Shown in pieces: positions 1 to 9,436 of a stretch of 63,576 bases of DNA. The translations under genes and the position numbers were made by a program. Origin of the DNA: Tritrichomonas foetus (taxonomy: Eukaryota > Parabasalia > Tritrichomonadida > Tritrichomonadidae); assembly GCA_001839685.1 (NCBI GenBank), contig MLAK01001115.1, positions 1 through 63,576 on the forward strand, given 5' to 3'. The notes beneath the pieces are model-generated. The model had not been told where the DNA came from. It did no database searches and saw only the letters and a list, made by a program, of their open reading frames with translations. Each line of letters opens with the position of its first letter. Within the stretch, counting starts at the first letter, position 1.

Positions 1-1239
1 AAATTTATGATTTCATTAGTTATTGCATTTAGTTATTTCATTATTTTTTATTGTTAAATTTTGGGTTTGATGAAGTTTTTAGTGTTTTCATTTAATTTTT
101 TATGTTTTCAATGAAGCTACGCTTCTCGGACGAAGTCCTTTATGATTTCGTTGGTTTTCTCATTCATGAAATTTGAGTTGGGATAAGTTGAAGCGAAGCT
201 GCAACTTATCACAACTTATATGTCTACTTTCCAAAGTTCACTCTATTTCCGGCCAATCGTTTCATTCAATTTTTATTTCAGTATAAGGTGAAATTTCTCC
301 GATTTGACTATTTGTCGTTCAAAGGAACCAGTGGTAAAATTTTGACTGTTGACTTAAATTCCTTCATTATTGTTGAAATGACATTATTTCTTCGGAATAA
401 TTATTTGGAATCAATATATCTTGCTCCCTCTATACAAGGAAATTTCCAATTTCATTGGAGGTAATATAAAATCATGAATATTAATTTTGAGAAAACATCA
501 ATCGATTGATACTCACAAAACCATACTCAATTTGGAATTCCATATTATAATATTATTCACAATTATTCTTAACATTTCAAAATATTTCCTTTGAAATGAT
601 AATTGTTTTGAATTTTAAAATAACGAACTGAAAAACTCATCAAGAAAAAGTTCTGAAAACAATTCAAACAGTTACTTTTCTTTAAAAAAGTCGAGATCAA
701 TTATTCATAATTCTTCTACCATGAATTTCCATAACTGTTTTTCAAATGAAAAATTTTTTCCATTCGGAATGAATCACCAATAGTCACTTTCTCCGTTCAC
801 AATATTTTAAGAATGAAAGGTGTCAAAAAATTCAGAGAGAACTTTTTTAAATGTTTATTGATTTCTGTTATCATTTTTTCTAAAAAACTATGGGCAAAAT
901 TTGCATGAATCGTCGATAATCCAGATAATATGGTATAAAACCATATCCAAGTGTAAATCCTGCAAAAGTAATGATTAAACCTTGTCTTTTTCTGAGATGA
1001 ATGCTGAAATTTCTTTTCGAAGTCGTTTTTAATTTCATTCAAAATTCCACTTGATTAAATTGAGAGAATTTCCACTATTCAATTCGTATCATCATTTTTC
1101 AAAATTTTATACCAAATTCACAATATTCAATCTGCATGCAAAACTTCGTTTGAACGTTCTTTCGAATAAAATTGAATACTCAAGACTCAATTGAGAATAT
1201 GTATTAATTTTGAATTTCAAACATAAAAAAATAAATCGC
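1..1239. other. AT-rich gene-free region upstream of the RhoGEF gene
   Basis: I see no credible gene here. An 81-codon frame on the minus strand (797-1042) has no recognisable domain and is probably chance. The notable content is a set of small GC-richer inverted repeats. GAAGC/GCTTC (113-117 with 121-125) and GGAC/GTCC (128-131 with 135-138) stand back to back, and a larger palindrome pairs ATAAGTTG at 183-190 with CAACTTAT at 202-209. The rest is AT-rich spacer that should hold the promoter of the gene starting at 1240. Confidence 0.6.
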
Positions 1240-4200
1240 ATGAATGATATTTCCGAATGTGACTCTCACTCTTCCTCGCAAATGCGTTATATTCTCGTTG
1301 TTTTCCCAAGTGGCAAATCACGCCCGTTGAATCTCGGCGAAAAAAGAATTGTTGACCTCTCCACATTTTGTCGAAATGATGAACCAGAAAAAACGTCAGG
1401 ATACGCACTTTATTATATTTCTCCATCATGGATTCATCGACTTCCATCACAGGGCGTCTTTATTCCACCAGACGAATGCTTTAAAAATATTCCAGATTTT
1501 CGATTTCAATTTTTACCTGAAAGCACCTGTCCTTATATACTTCGAGTCTATCCAAAAATTAAATTAGTTGATGAAAACAACCAAATAAGCCCTCAAACGT
1601 CAGAGAAAGAAATTATGATGGATTCATCAAATATTTCAAAAATTGACAAAATATCCAGTAATGGTATTGATAATGCGAATAACTTGGTTAATGACACACC
1701 TTTGTCTTCTATGAATGACAATAAGGTTAAAAAATTGTTAAGTGAAATTAAATTGGCATCTTGGAATATTTTATTTGAAAAAGAAAATGAGATGTCGTTT
1801 ACTTCCCTCATAGAATCATTCCAAAACTGTTACTGTTTATTCGCCAAATCTTTTGAATTTGAATGCGAAACTTCAAACAAAACTTCAGAAATAGATTTTG
1901 ATCGTCCAGTTTTACATCAACTCCATAAACTTTCAAAAATCAAAGTTTTCTTGGTTATTAAAACTAATTATGAACTACTTTTAAAGACTAAGCAAAGAAA
2001 TGACATTTTAAATGAAATCATTACAACTGAAACCAATTTTGTCAATTGTATTAAAACATTAAAGAATAAAATCACATGTAACCTGTTTCAAAATCAAAGC
2101 CTTTATGAGAAATCGATAAAAACAATAAGTGATGTAATTCCTGCTCATACTTTATTTTTGGAAGAATTATTGAAAATCGGAGTTTCACCAGAAACATCAA
2201 TTGGTGCTTTATTCAAAACATGGATGCCTGCTTTTAAGCTTTGTGCTGCTTACTTTCGAAATTATAAATCATTAAGTGAAGATATCAAAAAATTGATGGA
2301 AACTAATCAAAATTTTTCGAGTAAAATCAAACAAATTCTCAAGCAATTTTTTGATGGCGTTCCAATAGATAGCATTTTCATTAAACCTATTCAAAGGATT
2401 CCCCAATATCCAACATTTCTTGAACGGATTAAAAAGTGCACACCAAAGGAACATTGGGATTATTACCATATTCAAAAATCAATTGGTGAAATGAAAAAAA
2501 TTTTAGATGACTTGGACCATAGCTCTAAAAACCAACAAGAACTCGACGCTATCGCGAAATTACAAGAAGAATTTGGATCAGAACTTGTTATTTTAAAGAG
2601 TGGAAGACGTTTAATTGATCATATCGATTTTCCTGAAAGGAAAAAAGATATTTTCTTGTTTTCCGATATAATCGTCTTTCGAAACTACGGTAATGCATTA
2701 AATTCTACTTCAAGTACTTCAACTAATTCGAATGGACATCACTCGAATAATCATAATAGTAGCAATACCCACAAATTTATTAAGATTCCTCTAACCAATA
2801 TTTTGAGCTTCGAGGTAAAAGGAAATGAATATGTCATTAATGAAAATATTTCATTTCCGAAAAATCACGCCACTGAAGAATTCGAAGAAAAATTCAAAAA
2901 AGCACGGAGTCAAACAATTATTCGACTTCGTACATTTGGAAGAGCAATAGTTTGGTCTGAAAAAAGTGATGGATCATCGTGTTCACGAAAACCAAATGTA
3001 AAAAATGGTGCAATGGTGACACATAACAATTGCGTTTGGCTTTTTGGAGGAATTTACCAAAATGGATACTATTCGAATGATTTATGGATTTTTTCAGGTG
3101 GTATTTGGGAAAAGCGTCAAACTATGAATCCTCCTGAGCCAAGATGTATGCATACAATGTGCACTGATCCCAAGAAGAATAAAATTTATATTTTTGGTGG
3201 AAAAAATAGAGCTAAATATTTCAATGATTTGTACTCACTTGATTTGACAACTTTGTCGTGGACTTTATTAATTAGCAAAAATTCAATTTATCCAACTCCA
3301 CGAATTGGTCATACATCTTTATTCATTTCTTCCAATTTGTACATTTTTGGTGGAGTTGATCAATATTTCCATTATTACGATGATTTTTATGAATATGATT
3401 TCTCTTTAAGGGAATGGAATGTAATCACTGATAACCAAAAGAAAAATCATCCCTATCATAAGCCAAGAAGATCACCACCGAATGAAAAACATCCCACTCT
3501 TTACAACTCAAGAGAACCTCTTAAAAGGATGACCGAATCATTTTATATTAATAAAAGCAGTAGCAATAGTAACATAAACTCAATTTATTCAACGAATACT
3601 ACTAGTTCACATTCCCCTTCTAATCTAAATCCACATAGCTCATTGAAATTTTCATATAGTGGAGATATCCTGAAGGTCAAAAAAGATAAACCAGCACCAC
3701 GAGCCTTTCATGCATCATTTATTGGTCCTGATCAGACTTTTGGTGTTCATGGTGGTGAAAACAACTACAAAAAGTATAAAGATTTATGGTTGTTTGACTT
3801 TTCGAAAAAACGATGGGTTAAACAATCAATTGATAAAAGTTGTGATTCACCAGGAAAAAGATCAAAGCATTCTGCAGTTATGTATGATGGCCAATTATAT
3901 GTAATTGGTGGATGTACCAAACTCAATAATGCAACTGATACCTATCGAATAAATTTAAATAAGACTTTCTGCAATATTAATTTTCCATCAATGTCTCAAA
4001 ATGACAATTCTGCTTTTCGATGGGAGAAAATTCCAGAAAGTATGAATCCAAAATCATTTGATAATGGCTTAGTTGTTGCTATTGAAAATATGGGCTTTAT
4101 TGCTTATCAAAATAGCATTTATAAAATCAGACTTAATATCAAACAAAAAGGCCAAGATATGTTCTTTCGACAATCAATCAATCATTCCGGATCACTTTAT

Positions 4201-4962
4201 GCATTTTCAAATCCTGTATTTAATCCTGTTGAAAAAACAGTAACAGCTTGTGCTGATAATGTTTCGTTATCAACAGATTTTGTCGTTAAATTTGATCAAG
4301 AGCACTTTCTCAATATTTGTAAATGCGCTAACGATGGGATTTTCTGGCGATTTTCTTATCTTCTTGAACCAGATGGAAGATCAACAATTGAAAGGCCAAA
4401 TGATAAATATTTACTTGATGAAAAAGAGTTTACTCCAAGAAGAAAAAGCCAAACAAAAATGGCAAAAGGTGAAGATAAAAGTTTACCGAAAGTTTCACAG
4501 AGTTCTTTACCAAACAAAAGTAAAGAATTAAGAAGGAAAACCTTAGCTGTTGTTAAAGTGAATCAGACTTCTCTCTTATCAAAGAAAGATGAAAAGTCTA
4601 GTAGAAATATTGCGAAAAACAGAAAGAAATATTCATCAAGTGACTTTAAAAATAAAAAGAGATCAGGACATAGTGAAACTCTTCATCATAATAAATGCCC
4701 GTTAAAAGCAAACTTCCAACTTCCTTCACCAAATGATTTTGAAAGAGAAGAAGCAAAATCTCTTCCATACTATAGAGAAAAATCTCCATTATTACTCCCT
4801 CCAGCTCCACACCAAACGCCAGGATTATATAAAGGTGCATCCAATAATTTGCTTCCACCTCCCCCACCTCCACTGGAGGTGAATTCTGGACAAAAATCAT
4901 CAGAAGAAATAATTCTATTGGAAAACTTTACCAGATTTCAGCCAAATGAGTTATTACAATAA
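1240..4962 (+). CDS. RhoGEF with DH-PH domains fused to kelch repeats
   Basis: Predicted guanine nucleotide exchange factor for Rho/Rac GTPases, about 1240 residues, acting on the actin cytoskeleton. Residues about 255-425 form a DH domain; the conserved third helix region reads FIKPIQRIPQYPTFLERI. A split PH-like segment follows (VILKSGRRLIDHIDF, then FLFSDIIVF), interrupted by an Asn/Ser/His-rich insert. Residues about 585-920 carry kelch blades, recognisable by repeated xWxFGG and IYIFGG-type strands, with a Ser/Asn-rich linker between blades. The tail is strongly basic and ends in a proline run (LLPPPPPP), a possible profilin or SH3 ligand. I place the start at the ATG at 1240; the frame is open ten codons further up but has only a TTG there. 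The stop TAA overlaps TAAA. DH plus kelch fusions are known in amoebozoan and trichomonad genomes; which GTPase it acts on cannot be read from sequence. Confidence 0.85.
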   Translation: MNDISECDSHSSSQMRYILVVFPSGKSRPLNLGEKRIVDLSTFCRNDEPEKTSGYALYYISPSWIHRLPSQGVFIPPDECFKNIPDFRFQFLPESTCPYILRVYPKIKLVDENNQISPQTSEKEIMMDSSNISKIDKISSNGIDNANNLVNDTPLSSMNDNKVKKLLSEIKLASWNILFEKENEMSFTSLIESFQNCYCLFAKSFEFECETSNKTSEIDFDRPVLHQLHKLSKIKVFLVIKTNYELLLKTKQRNDILNEIITTETNFVNCIKTLKNKITCNLFQNQSLYEKSIKTISDVIPAHTLFLEELLKIGVSPETSIGALFKTWMPAFKLCAAYFRNYKSLSEDIKKLMETNQNFSSKIKQILKQFFDGVPIDSIFIKPIQRIPQYPTFLERIKKCTPKEHWDYYHIQKSIGEMKKILDDLDHSSKNQQELDAIAKLQEEFGSELVILKSGRRLIDHIDFPERKKDIFLFSDIIVFRNYGNALNSTSSTSTNSNGHHSNNHNSSNTHKFIKIPLTNILSFEVKGNEYVINENISFPKNHATEEFEEKFKKARSQTIIRLRTFGRAIVWSEKSDGSSCSRKPNVKNGAMVTHNNCVWLFGGIYQNGYYSNDLWIFSGGIWEKRQTMNPPEPRCMHTMCTDPKKNKIYIFGGKNRAKYFNDLYSLDLTTLSWTLLISKNSIYPTPRIGHTSLFISSNLYIFGGVDQYFHYYDDFYEYDFSLREWNVITDNQKKNHPYHKPRRSPPNEKHPTLYNSREPLKRMTESFYINKSSSNSNINSIYSTNTTSSHSPSNLNPHSSLKFSYSGDILKVKKDKPAPRAFHASFIGPDQTFGVHGGENNYKKYKDLWLFDFSKKRWVKQSIDKSCDSPGKRSKHSAVMYDGQLYVIGGCTKLNNATDTYRINLNKTFCNINFPSMSQNDNSAFRWEKIPESMNPKSFDNGLVVAIENMGFIAYQNSIYKIRLNIKQKGQDMFFRQSINHSGSLYAFSNPVFNPVEKTVTACADNVSLSTDFVVKFDQEHFLNICKCANDGIFWRFSYLLEPDGRSTIERPNDKYLLDEKEFTPRRKSQTKMAKGEDKSLPKVSQSSLPNKSKELRRKTLAVVKVNQTSLLSKKDEKSSRNIAKNRKKYSSSDFKNKKRSGHSETLHHNKCPLKANFQLPSPNDFEREEAKSLPYYREKSPLLLPPAPHQTPGLYKGASNNLLPPPPPPLEVNSGQKSSEEIILLENFTRFQPNELLQ

Positions 4963-5528
4963 ACTTGTTTAATAATAAAAGATATCATGATAAATAAATA
5001 AAACATATATAATAAACAATGCGATGACACTCACTTTTTTTTTTCCTATATTAAAATAGAATGTTTGCAACTATACATATTTTAATATTGATTCAAAAAT
5101 AGTTTTCCTAAAATAGGCTTTTTAACTAATTGATCAGAGTAGAGATTTAAATGTGGTTTATAAAAGTAAATCACTAGAAATACCCCATCTGCATCAGAAT
5201 TCCTTTTAAAATGATCTATGTCATATCATATAAAAGATTTTACGTTATTCAATTTTTATCTAAAATCAAACTCATTTTCTAAAAATTACCTATGTTCAAA
5301 CATACTTCTATCTAAAACTAAAATAAGATAAAATAAAGCCTTATTCCATGAATGGCAATAATAAAAAAGCGATGGACCTTGCAACTATTTAAAAGGGCAT
5401 TTTATATTCGTGTTACCTTATATGATATATTTTCTGTTTCGCTCATATCGTTCAACTGAAAAGTGAAATGTAAAAAAAAAATTGACCACGTTTAAAATTT
5501 CACCTTTACTAAAGGTCAATTTTTATCA
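4963..5528. other. Intergenic spacer
   Basis: AT-rich spacer between two genes on the same strand. Several TAAA tetramers directly follow the upstream stop codon and suit a trichomonad polyadenylation signal. I see no clear initiator for the next gene. The closest candidates are TCACCTTT and TCAATTTT within about 30 bases of the ATG at 5529, neither a good consensus match. Confidence 0.5.
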
Positions 5529-7124
5529 ATGAAAGCTAAGACTGTTAAATCTCCTTCCAAGCTCCCTGTTCGCAAAAAGGTTCCACCGAAAGACGGAAAG
5601 AAAGGGAAAGATTGTATCGCTGTCCCAAAATCAGAAACAGACGACGAAATAAAGACAATGACAATGTCATTCAATATTTCTACACTTTTTACAGTTGGAA
5701 TCTTCTCCGATGTGACCGTTAACATGTCAAATCCGTTTTCATCAGCCGACAAAAAGGACTATAATAAATTATTCCTCCAAAAATGCAAAGAATGCAAAAA
5801 AATATGCGACTTTTCAATCGCCATCAAAGACAAACCGGCAAAAAAGAACAAAAAAGAATTACTTCATCATTTGATTGAAGCTTTTGAAAGCAACTCAATT
5901 TGCAATTCAATCACACCAGCAAATTTATCTTATTTCATTGAAATGGTTGTTGACAATATTGCTCGGCCGTTTCCATCGTTATTAAAAATTACAAACGTGT
6001 TTGATTTTGGTGACCAAATGCTAGACACAGCTTGGCCGCACTTGCAACTTGTTTATAAGGCTGCTTATCGTTTCTTTTCTTCATCAAGTCCATTTTTGAA
6101 TGGAAAATCAAGTGGTAATCCTTCTAGCCAAAAACCATCTAGTGATAAACCATCTGGTGGTAATCCTTCTGGCCAAAAGCCATCTAGTGATAAACCATCT
6201 GGTAATAAAAATGATCCTAAAGCAGCTGCACATAATTCAAGTGATTTTGATTTATCAAAACATAGAAATTTCTTATCTTGCTTAGTGTCAAATTGCTGTT
6301 CTCCTGACAATCGTGAAAGACAAGCAACAAAAGACATTTTGATTAAAATTTATAATAAATGCAGTTCTGTACAAAACATCATTAAAAGATTCATTATTAA
6401 CCAGTTTCTAACAAGTATATGTTCAGCAGAACTCTTGGAAGTTTATGTAAAAATTGTAGACTCGCTTCCTCAACCACTTTCTGAAAAAGAAGTTTTTATT
6501 TTCAAAAATGCGGTTTTATTACTTCACACATCACCACTTTTTATGAAGTTCTGTTTAAATCTCCTTCAAGTGATCGATCATTATGTTAAACGTGACAAAA
6601 CACTTCTTGAACCAACAATAAAATATATTCAAAAACATTGGCCAGTTGGAATTGTCCGAAAACAGCTTATTTTCTTAAGTGAGCTTGAAGGATTAGTAAT
6701 TAGTTATTCGAATTTAATGGATGAAGCAATTGCTACTATCATTTTTGAGCAATTAAGTGATTTAGTAGTCCAGCCAAACATTGATATTGCAGAGACGAGC
6801 TTAAATTTGTTTACTGGGTCGTCTTTTGATAATCTATTAGCTACTTTCCCAGAAACAGCTATAAAAATCATGGTTCCGCCCCTTTATGAATCTGCTAAAA
6901 AGAACTGGAATGAATTTGTTCGTGAAGATGCAACTTTTGCCATCCAGCTCCTTTCAGAGCTCGATAAACCAACTTTTCAGAAGCAAGTTGAGGTGATGAA
7001 GGCTGAAAGAAAGAAGAAAAAAGTCTACGCGCAAATTTGGAAGACAAATTGGGCGAAAGTATTTGAAACCGCCAAAAAGAAAGACAAGTCCATCACTGGA
7101 GCAAATTTAGAATATATTTTGTAA
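5529..7124 (+). CDS. PP2A regulatory subunit, B56 (B') family
   Basis: B56-type subunit that would direct the PP2A core enzyme to its substrates; 531 residues. The family signature AWPHLQLVYKAAYRFF lies at about residues 168-183. It is followed by HEAT-type helices, by LLEVYVKIVDSLPQPLSEKE, by the KHWPVGIVRKQLIFLSELEG block that matches the B56 WPKTHSPKEVMFLNELEE region, and by PPLYESAKKNWNE near the C terminus. Between the AWPHLQ helix and the next conserved block sits a Ser/Pro/Gly/Lys-rich insert of two 15-residue repeats that typical B56 proteins lack. The N terminus is Lys/Pro-rich and probably disordered. The C-terminal 60 residues are basic. The ATG at 5529 is the first in frame and the family match begins well downstream, so the start is likely right. 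Confidence 0.88.
   Translation: MKAKTVKSPSKLPVRKKVPPKDGKKGKDCIAVPKSETDDEIKTMTMSFNISTLFTVGIFSDVTVNMSNPFSSADKKDYNKLFLQKCKECKKICDFSIAIKDKPAKKNKKELLHHLIEAFESNSICNSITPANLSYFIEMVVDNIARPFPSLLKITNVFDFGDQMLDTAWPHLQLVYKAAYRFFSSSSPFLNGKSSGNPSSQKPSSDKPSGGNPSGQKPSSDKPSGNKNDPKAAAHNSSDFDLSKHRNFLSCLVSNCCSPDNRERQATKDILIKIYNKCSSVQNIIKRFIINQFLTSICSAELLEVYVKIVDSLPQPLSEKEVFIFKNAVLLLHTSPLFMKFCLNLLQVIDHYVKRDKTLLEPTIKYIQKHWPVGIVRKQLIFLSELEGLVISYSNLMDEAIATIIFEQLSDLVVQPNIDIAETSLNLFTGSSFDNLLATFPETAIKIMVPPLYESAKKNWNEFVREDATFAIQLLSELDKPTFQKQVEVMKAERKKKKVYAQIWKTNWAKVFETAKKKDKSITGANLEYIL
6114..6203 (+). repeat. Two-copy 45-bp in-frame tandem repeat in the B56 gene
   Basis: Units 6114-6158 and 6159-6203 encode GNPSSQKPSSDKPSG and GNPSGQKPSSDKPSG. 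Partial matches flank both sides (SSGNP before, GNKND after). The repeat sits in a loop between HEAT helices of the PP2A B56 subunit and keeps the reading frame. Confidence 0.9.
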
Positions 7125-7195
7125 TTTCTTTTGAATCTTTTCGATTATTTTGTTATTTATTTTCTTCCATTTTCATAAAATTTTTGTGCATTATA

Positions 7196-7237
7196 CAGTC
7201 ATTAATAAAAGTATGTCCCACTAATAAAAGTGTGTCC
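7196..7237. repeat. Left terminal inverted repeat of the Tigger-like element
   Basis: A 42-bp sequence identical to the reverse complement of 9217-9258, preceded by the TA target duplication at 7194-7195. It contains nearly two full copies of the 19-bp tandem motif; the second copy runs on to 7240. Confidence 0.95.
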
Positions 7238-7682
7238 CACCTCTAAATAAATAGACTTTTTTTACTTTTTAATTTCCTTATTTCTCCAATATATAGAGAC
7301 TTTTTTATGATCGAATTTGTGCATACATGATTATTACCATCTCTACTATAAGTTGAAATGCTAATAAATCGAAAATAAAAATTCTTATTCAGATATCTAA
7401 AATCTGCAATATTTTATAAAATTCCTTGGATTTTCAAATTGCTACTGTCAAACATCATAATTGTATAATTACTCAATAATTCTTATTTAATTTGCTCAAT
7501 ATATAGAATCCAATCAGATGTTCCTGATTATTTGTGTCATTCATTTCACTTCATTATTTTTGTTTCATTTATATGACAAGAACAAATGAAAGAAACATAA
7601 ACTAATATATCTCAAACACTTGTACATAGCAACTATTTCACATCAAAAAGAACAAAGATAGAATTAATAAATGAATTACTTT

Positions 7683-9164
7683 TTATTTACTTATTTTTGG
7701 GATTTTTGGTTTGGGATGATATTTTATCCCTTTTGACTTCAGTGGCTTCTTTTTTTTTCTGATTTCTAGCCTCTTTTTCAGTTCTTCTTCAAAATACTGT
7801 TTGTTGATGAATCCAAATTGGGTTGTTCGAGTAAGGTTGGTTGAATTTTTTGAATTTTCTGATTTAGTCAATATTTCTTGAATAGTACACGATTTGGTAA
7901 ATTCATTTTCATCAATTATTGCAGTATATGGTTCATTGCTAGTATTAGGCTTTATTCCAGCCTTTGAAAAAGCCTTTCTATTGGTATTTCCGGTGGTAGC
8001 CTGTTCGAAAGCTTGTATTAACTTGTTTATTTGGTCAGCTTGTGAATTTTTTATAAATTCAGTTCTGATTGTTTTTTTTCGTCTCTTCACAATCCCAAAA
8101 GTAACTAAATCCAACATTTGAAACAAACCTGTTGAGTTACTTGGGAAAGTAATTAGTTTAATCAAATTTTCACCAAGTAATTTTTTGATAGAATCTGTTG
8201 TATGTGATGAACAATTATCTGAAAACATAACAGCAGGACTATCAAGATTTCCAATGCTTGTTCTTGACTCTTGAACATGTTTTAATACACTTAATTTCAA
8301 CCATTCTATAATAAGATCTTCATTAACAAAGCCAGTTGATGAGCTTCGAAGCATTACATCCTCATCTTTTCTTAATCCAGATGATATCACATCTGATTGA
8401 ATTCTAGTTCGATGATCGATGATCATGGGCATAACAGTGTCACCACCTGCATTGATGCACGCAACTAATGTTTGATTTTTTTGGTTCCGTTTGATTGAAT
8501 AATGGATTGATTGTCCTTTCATATCAGCAGGGACAAGCACATCTTTTGATTTTGATTCGTGTCGTTCTGAAGAACCCATTTCGTCAAAATTATATATTAG
8601 GTCCATATAAATTCCAGCAACTTCTGCTTTCAGTATATTAATATATTCATGAATATTATCCGGACTTATTGATAAACGTGCACCATCTTGTGGTATTGCA
8701 GTTGCTGGAATCACTTCACTTTGATACCTTTTTAAGAAATTTGTCATCCAACCATATGACAAAGCAACTTGAAAGTTTTCAAGAATAAAATCAAGCACTT
8801 CACATTGAGACAATGGCGTTGATGCAATTGCATTAGATTTGATAAATTCGAGGACTTGTTTTTCTTGAATGTCAGTTAGTGATTTTGGTCTTCCATCATT
8901 TTTGTGGCTTTTTCTTGCTTGCTCGAGACTTCGTGTCAAAATTCTCCTGGATATCCCGAAGAGTAACTGCACATTTTTTTTGGTTGTAATTATATCGTCA
9001 AATTCTGAAAAGATCTCATAAACTTTGGCAATTTGTGAATATCGATATTGACAGCTTGAAAGCTCTGAACTTCGTTTTAATGAAATATAAAGGCGCTGTC
9101 CAAATAATGTTTGTGCACGGTTAATCAATTCTTCAAACAGAATCGGAGTGGCTGCTTTCTTCAT
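7683..9164 (-). CDS. DDE transposase, Tigger/pogo-like
   Basis: Transposase of the element spanning 7196-9258; 493 residues from the ATG at 9164 (an open frame further up has only a GTG inside the terminal repeat). The N-terminal third has helix-turn-helix-like helices (LFGISRRILTRSLEQARK, then GRPKSLTDIQEKQVLEFI), likely for binding the repeated motifs in the ends. The catalytic triad can be read directly: D in NFDEMG, D in MFSDNCSSH and D in MLDLVTFG, with 35 residues between the second and third, as in pogo/Tigger enzymes. The C terminus is basic (KKRLEIRKKKKPLKSKG). No frameshift or stop breaks it. The subfamily name is by motif only; a Fot1-like or trichomonad-specific clade is possible. 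Confidence 0.9.
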   Translation of the reverse strand: MKKAATPILFEELINRAQTLFGQRLYISLKRSSELSSCQYRYSQIAKVYEIFSEFDDIITTKKNVQLLFGISRRILTRSLEQARKSHKNDGRPKSLTDIQEKQVLEFIKSNAIASTPLSQCEVLDFILENFQVALSYGWMTNFLKRYQSEVIPATAIPQDGARLSISPDNIHEYINILKAEVAGIYMDLIYNFDEMGSSERHESKSKDVLVPADMKGQSIHYSIKRNQKNQTLVACINAGGDTVMPMIIDHRTRIQSDVISSGLRKDEDVMLRSSSTGFVNEDLIIEWLKLSVLKHVQESRTSIGNLDSPAVMFSDNCSSHTTDSIKKLLGENLIKLITFPSNSTGLFQMLDLVTFGIVKRRKKTIRTEFIKNSQADQINKLIQAFEQATTGNTNRKAFSKAGIKPNTSNEPYTAIIDENEFTKSCTIQEILTKSENSKNSTNLTRTTQFGFINKQYFEEELKKRLEIRKKKKPLKSKGIKYHPKPKIPKISK

Positions 9165-9216
9165 TGAGAAAATCTGGAAATAAAAATGAAAAAATCTAAA
9201 CGTACGAAAAAAGCCA

Positions 9217-9258
9217 GGACACACTTTTATTAGTGGGACATACTTTTATTAATGACTG
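9217..9258. repeat. Right terminal inverted repeat of the Tigger-like element
   Basis: Perfect inverted match to 7196-7237, followed by TA at 9259-9260. The transposase ATG (9164) lies only 53 bases inside this end, so the terminal repeat may also serve as promoter or leader. Confidence 0.95.
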
Positions 9259-9436
9259 TATATATGGTATATTTATTTTTTTCATTGAACGACTTTTTTT
9301 CCCCTGGTGATCACAAAGCATCCAAAACACATGATGTAAAGATTATTTGATTATGATATTGCAACAAAAAGATTAATGATGGAATTTCGTCTAATTATCT
9401 AGTATAGTGTTTTTCTTTAATGAAAATATTATTCGA

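Larger units (their letters stand above)
7196..9258 (-). mobile_element. Intact Tc1/mariner-superfamily element of the Tigger/pogo type
   Basis: The 2063-bp element is bounded by perfect 42-bp terminal inverted repeats (7196-7237 and 9217-9258), starting CAGTCATTAATAAAAG, and flanked by TA on both sides (7194-7195 and 9259-9260), the target duplication of this superfamily. Each inverted repeat holds two tandem copies of a 19-bp motif, TAATAAAAGTRTGTCCCAC (7203-7221 and 7222-7240 on the left), plausible transposase binding sites. One intact transposase gene on the minus strand fills most of the inside. Perfect ends and an open gene point to recent activity. Confidence 0.93.

Noticed and set aside
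797..1042. 81-codon minus-strand frame
   Set aside because: No domain, no initiator and composition like the spacer; probably chance.
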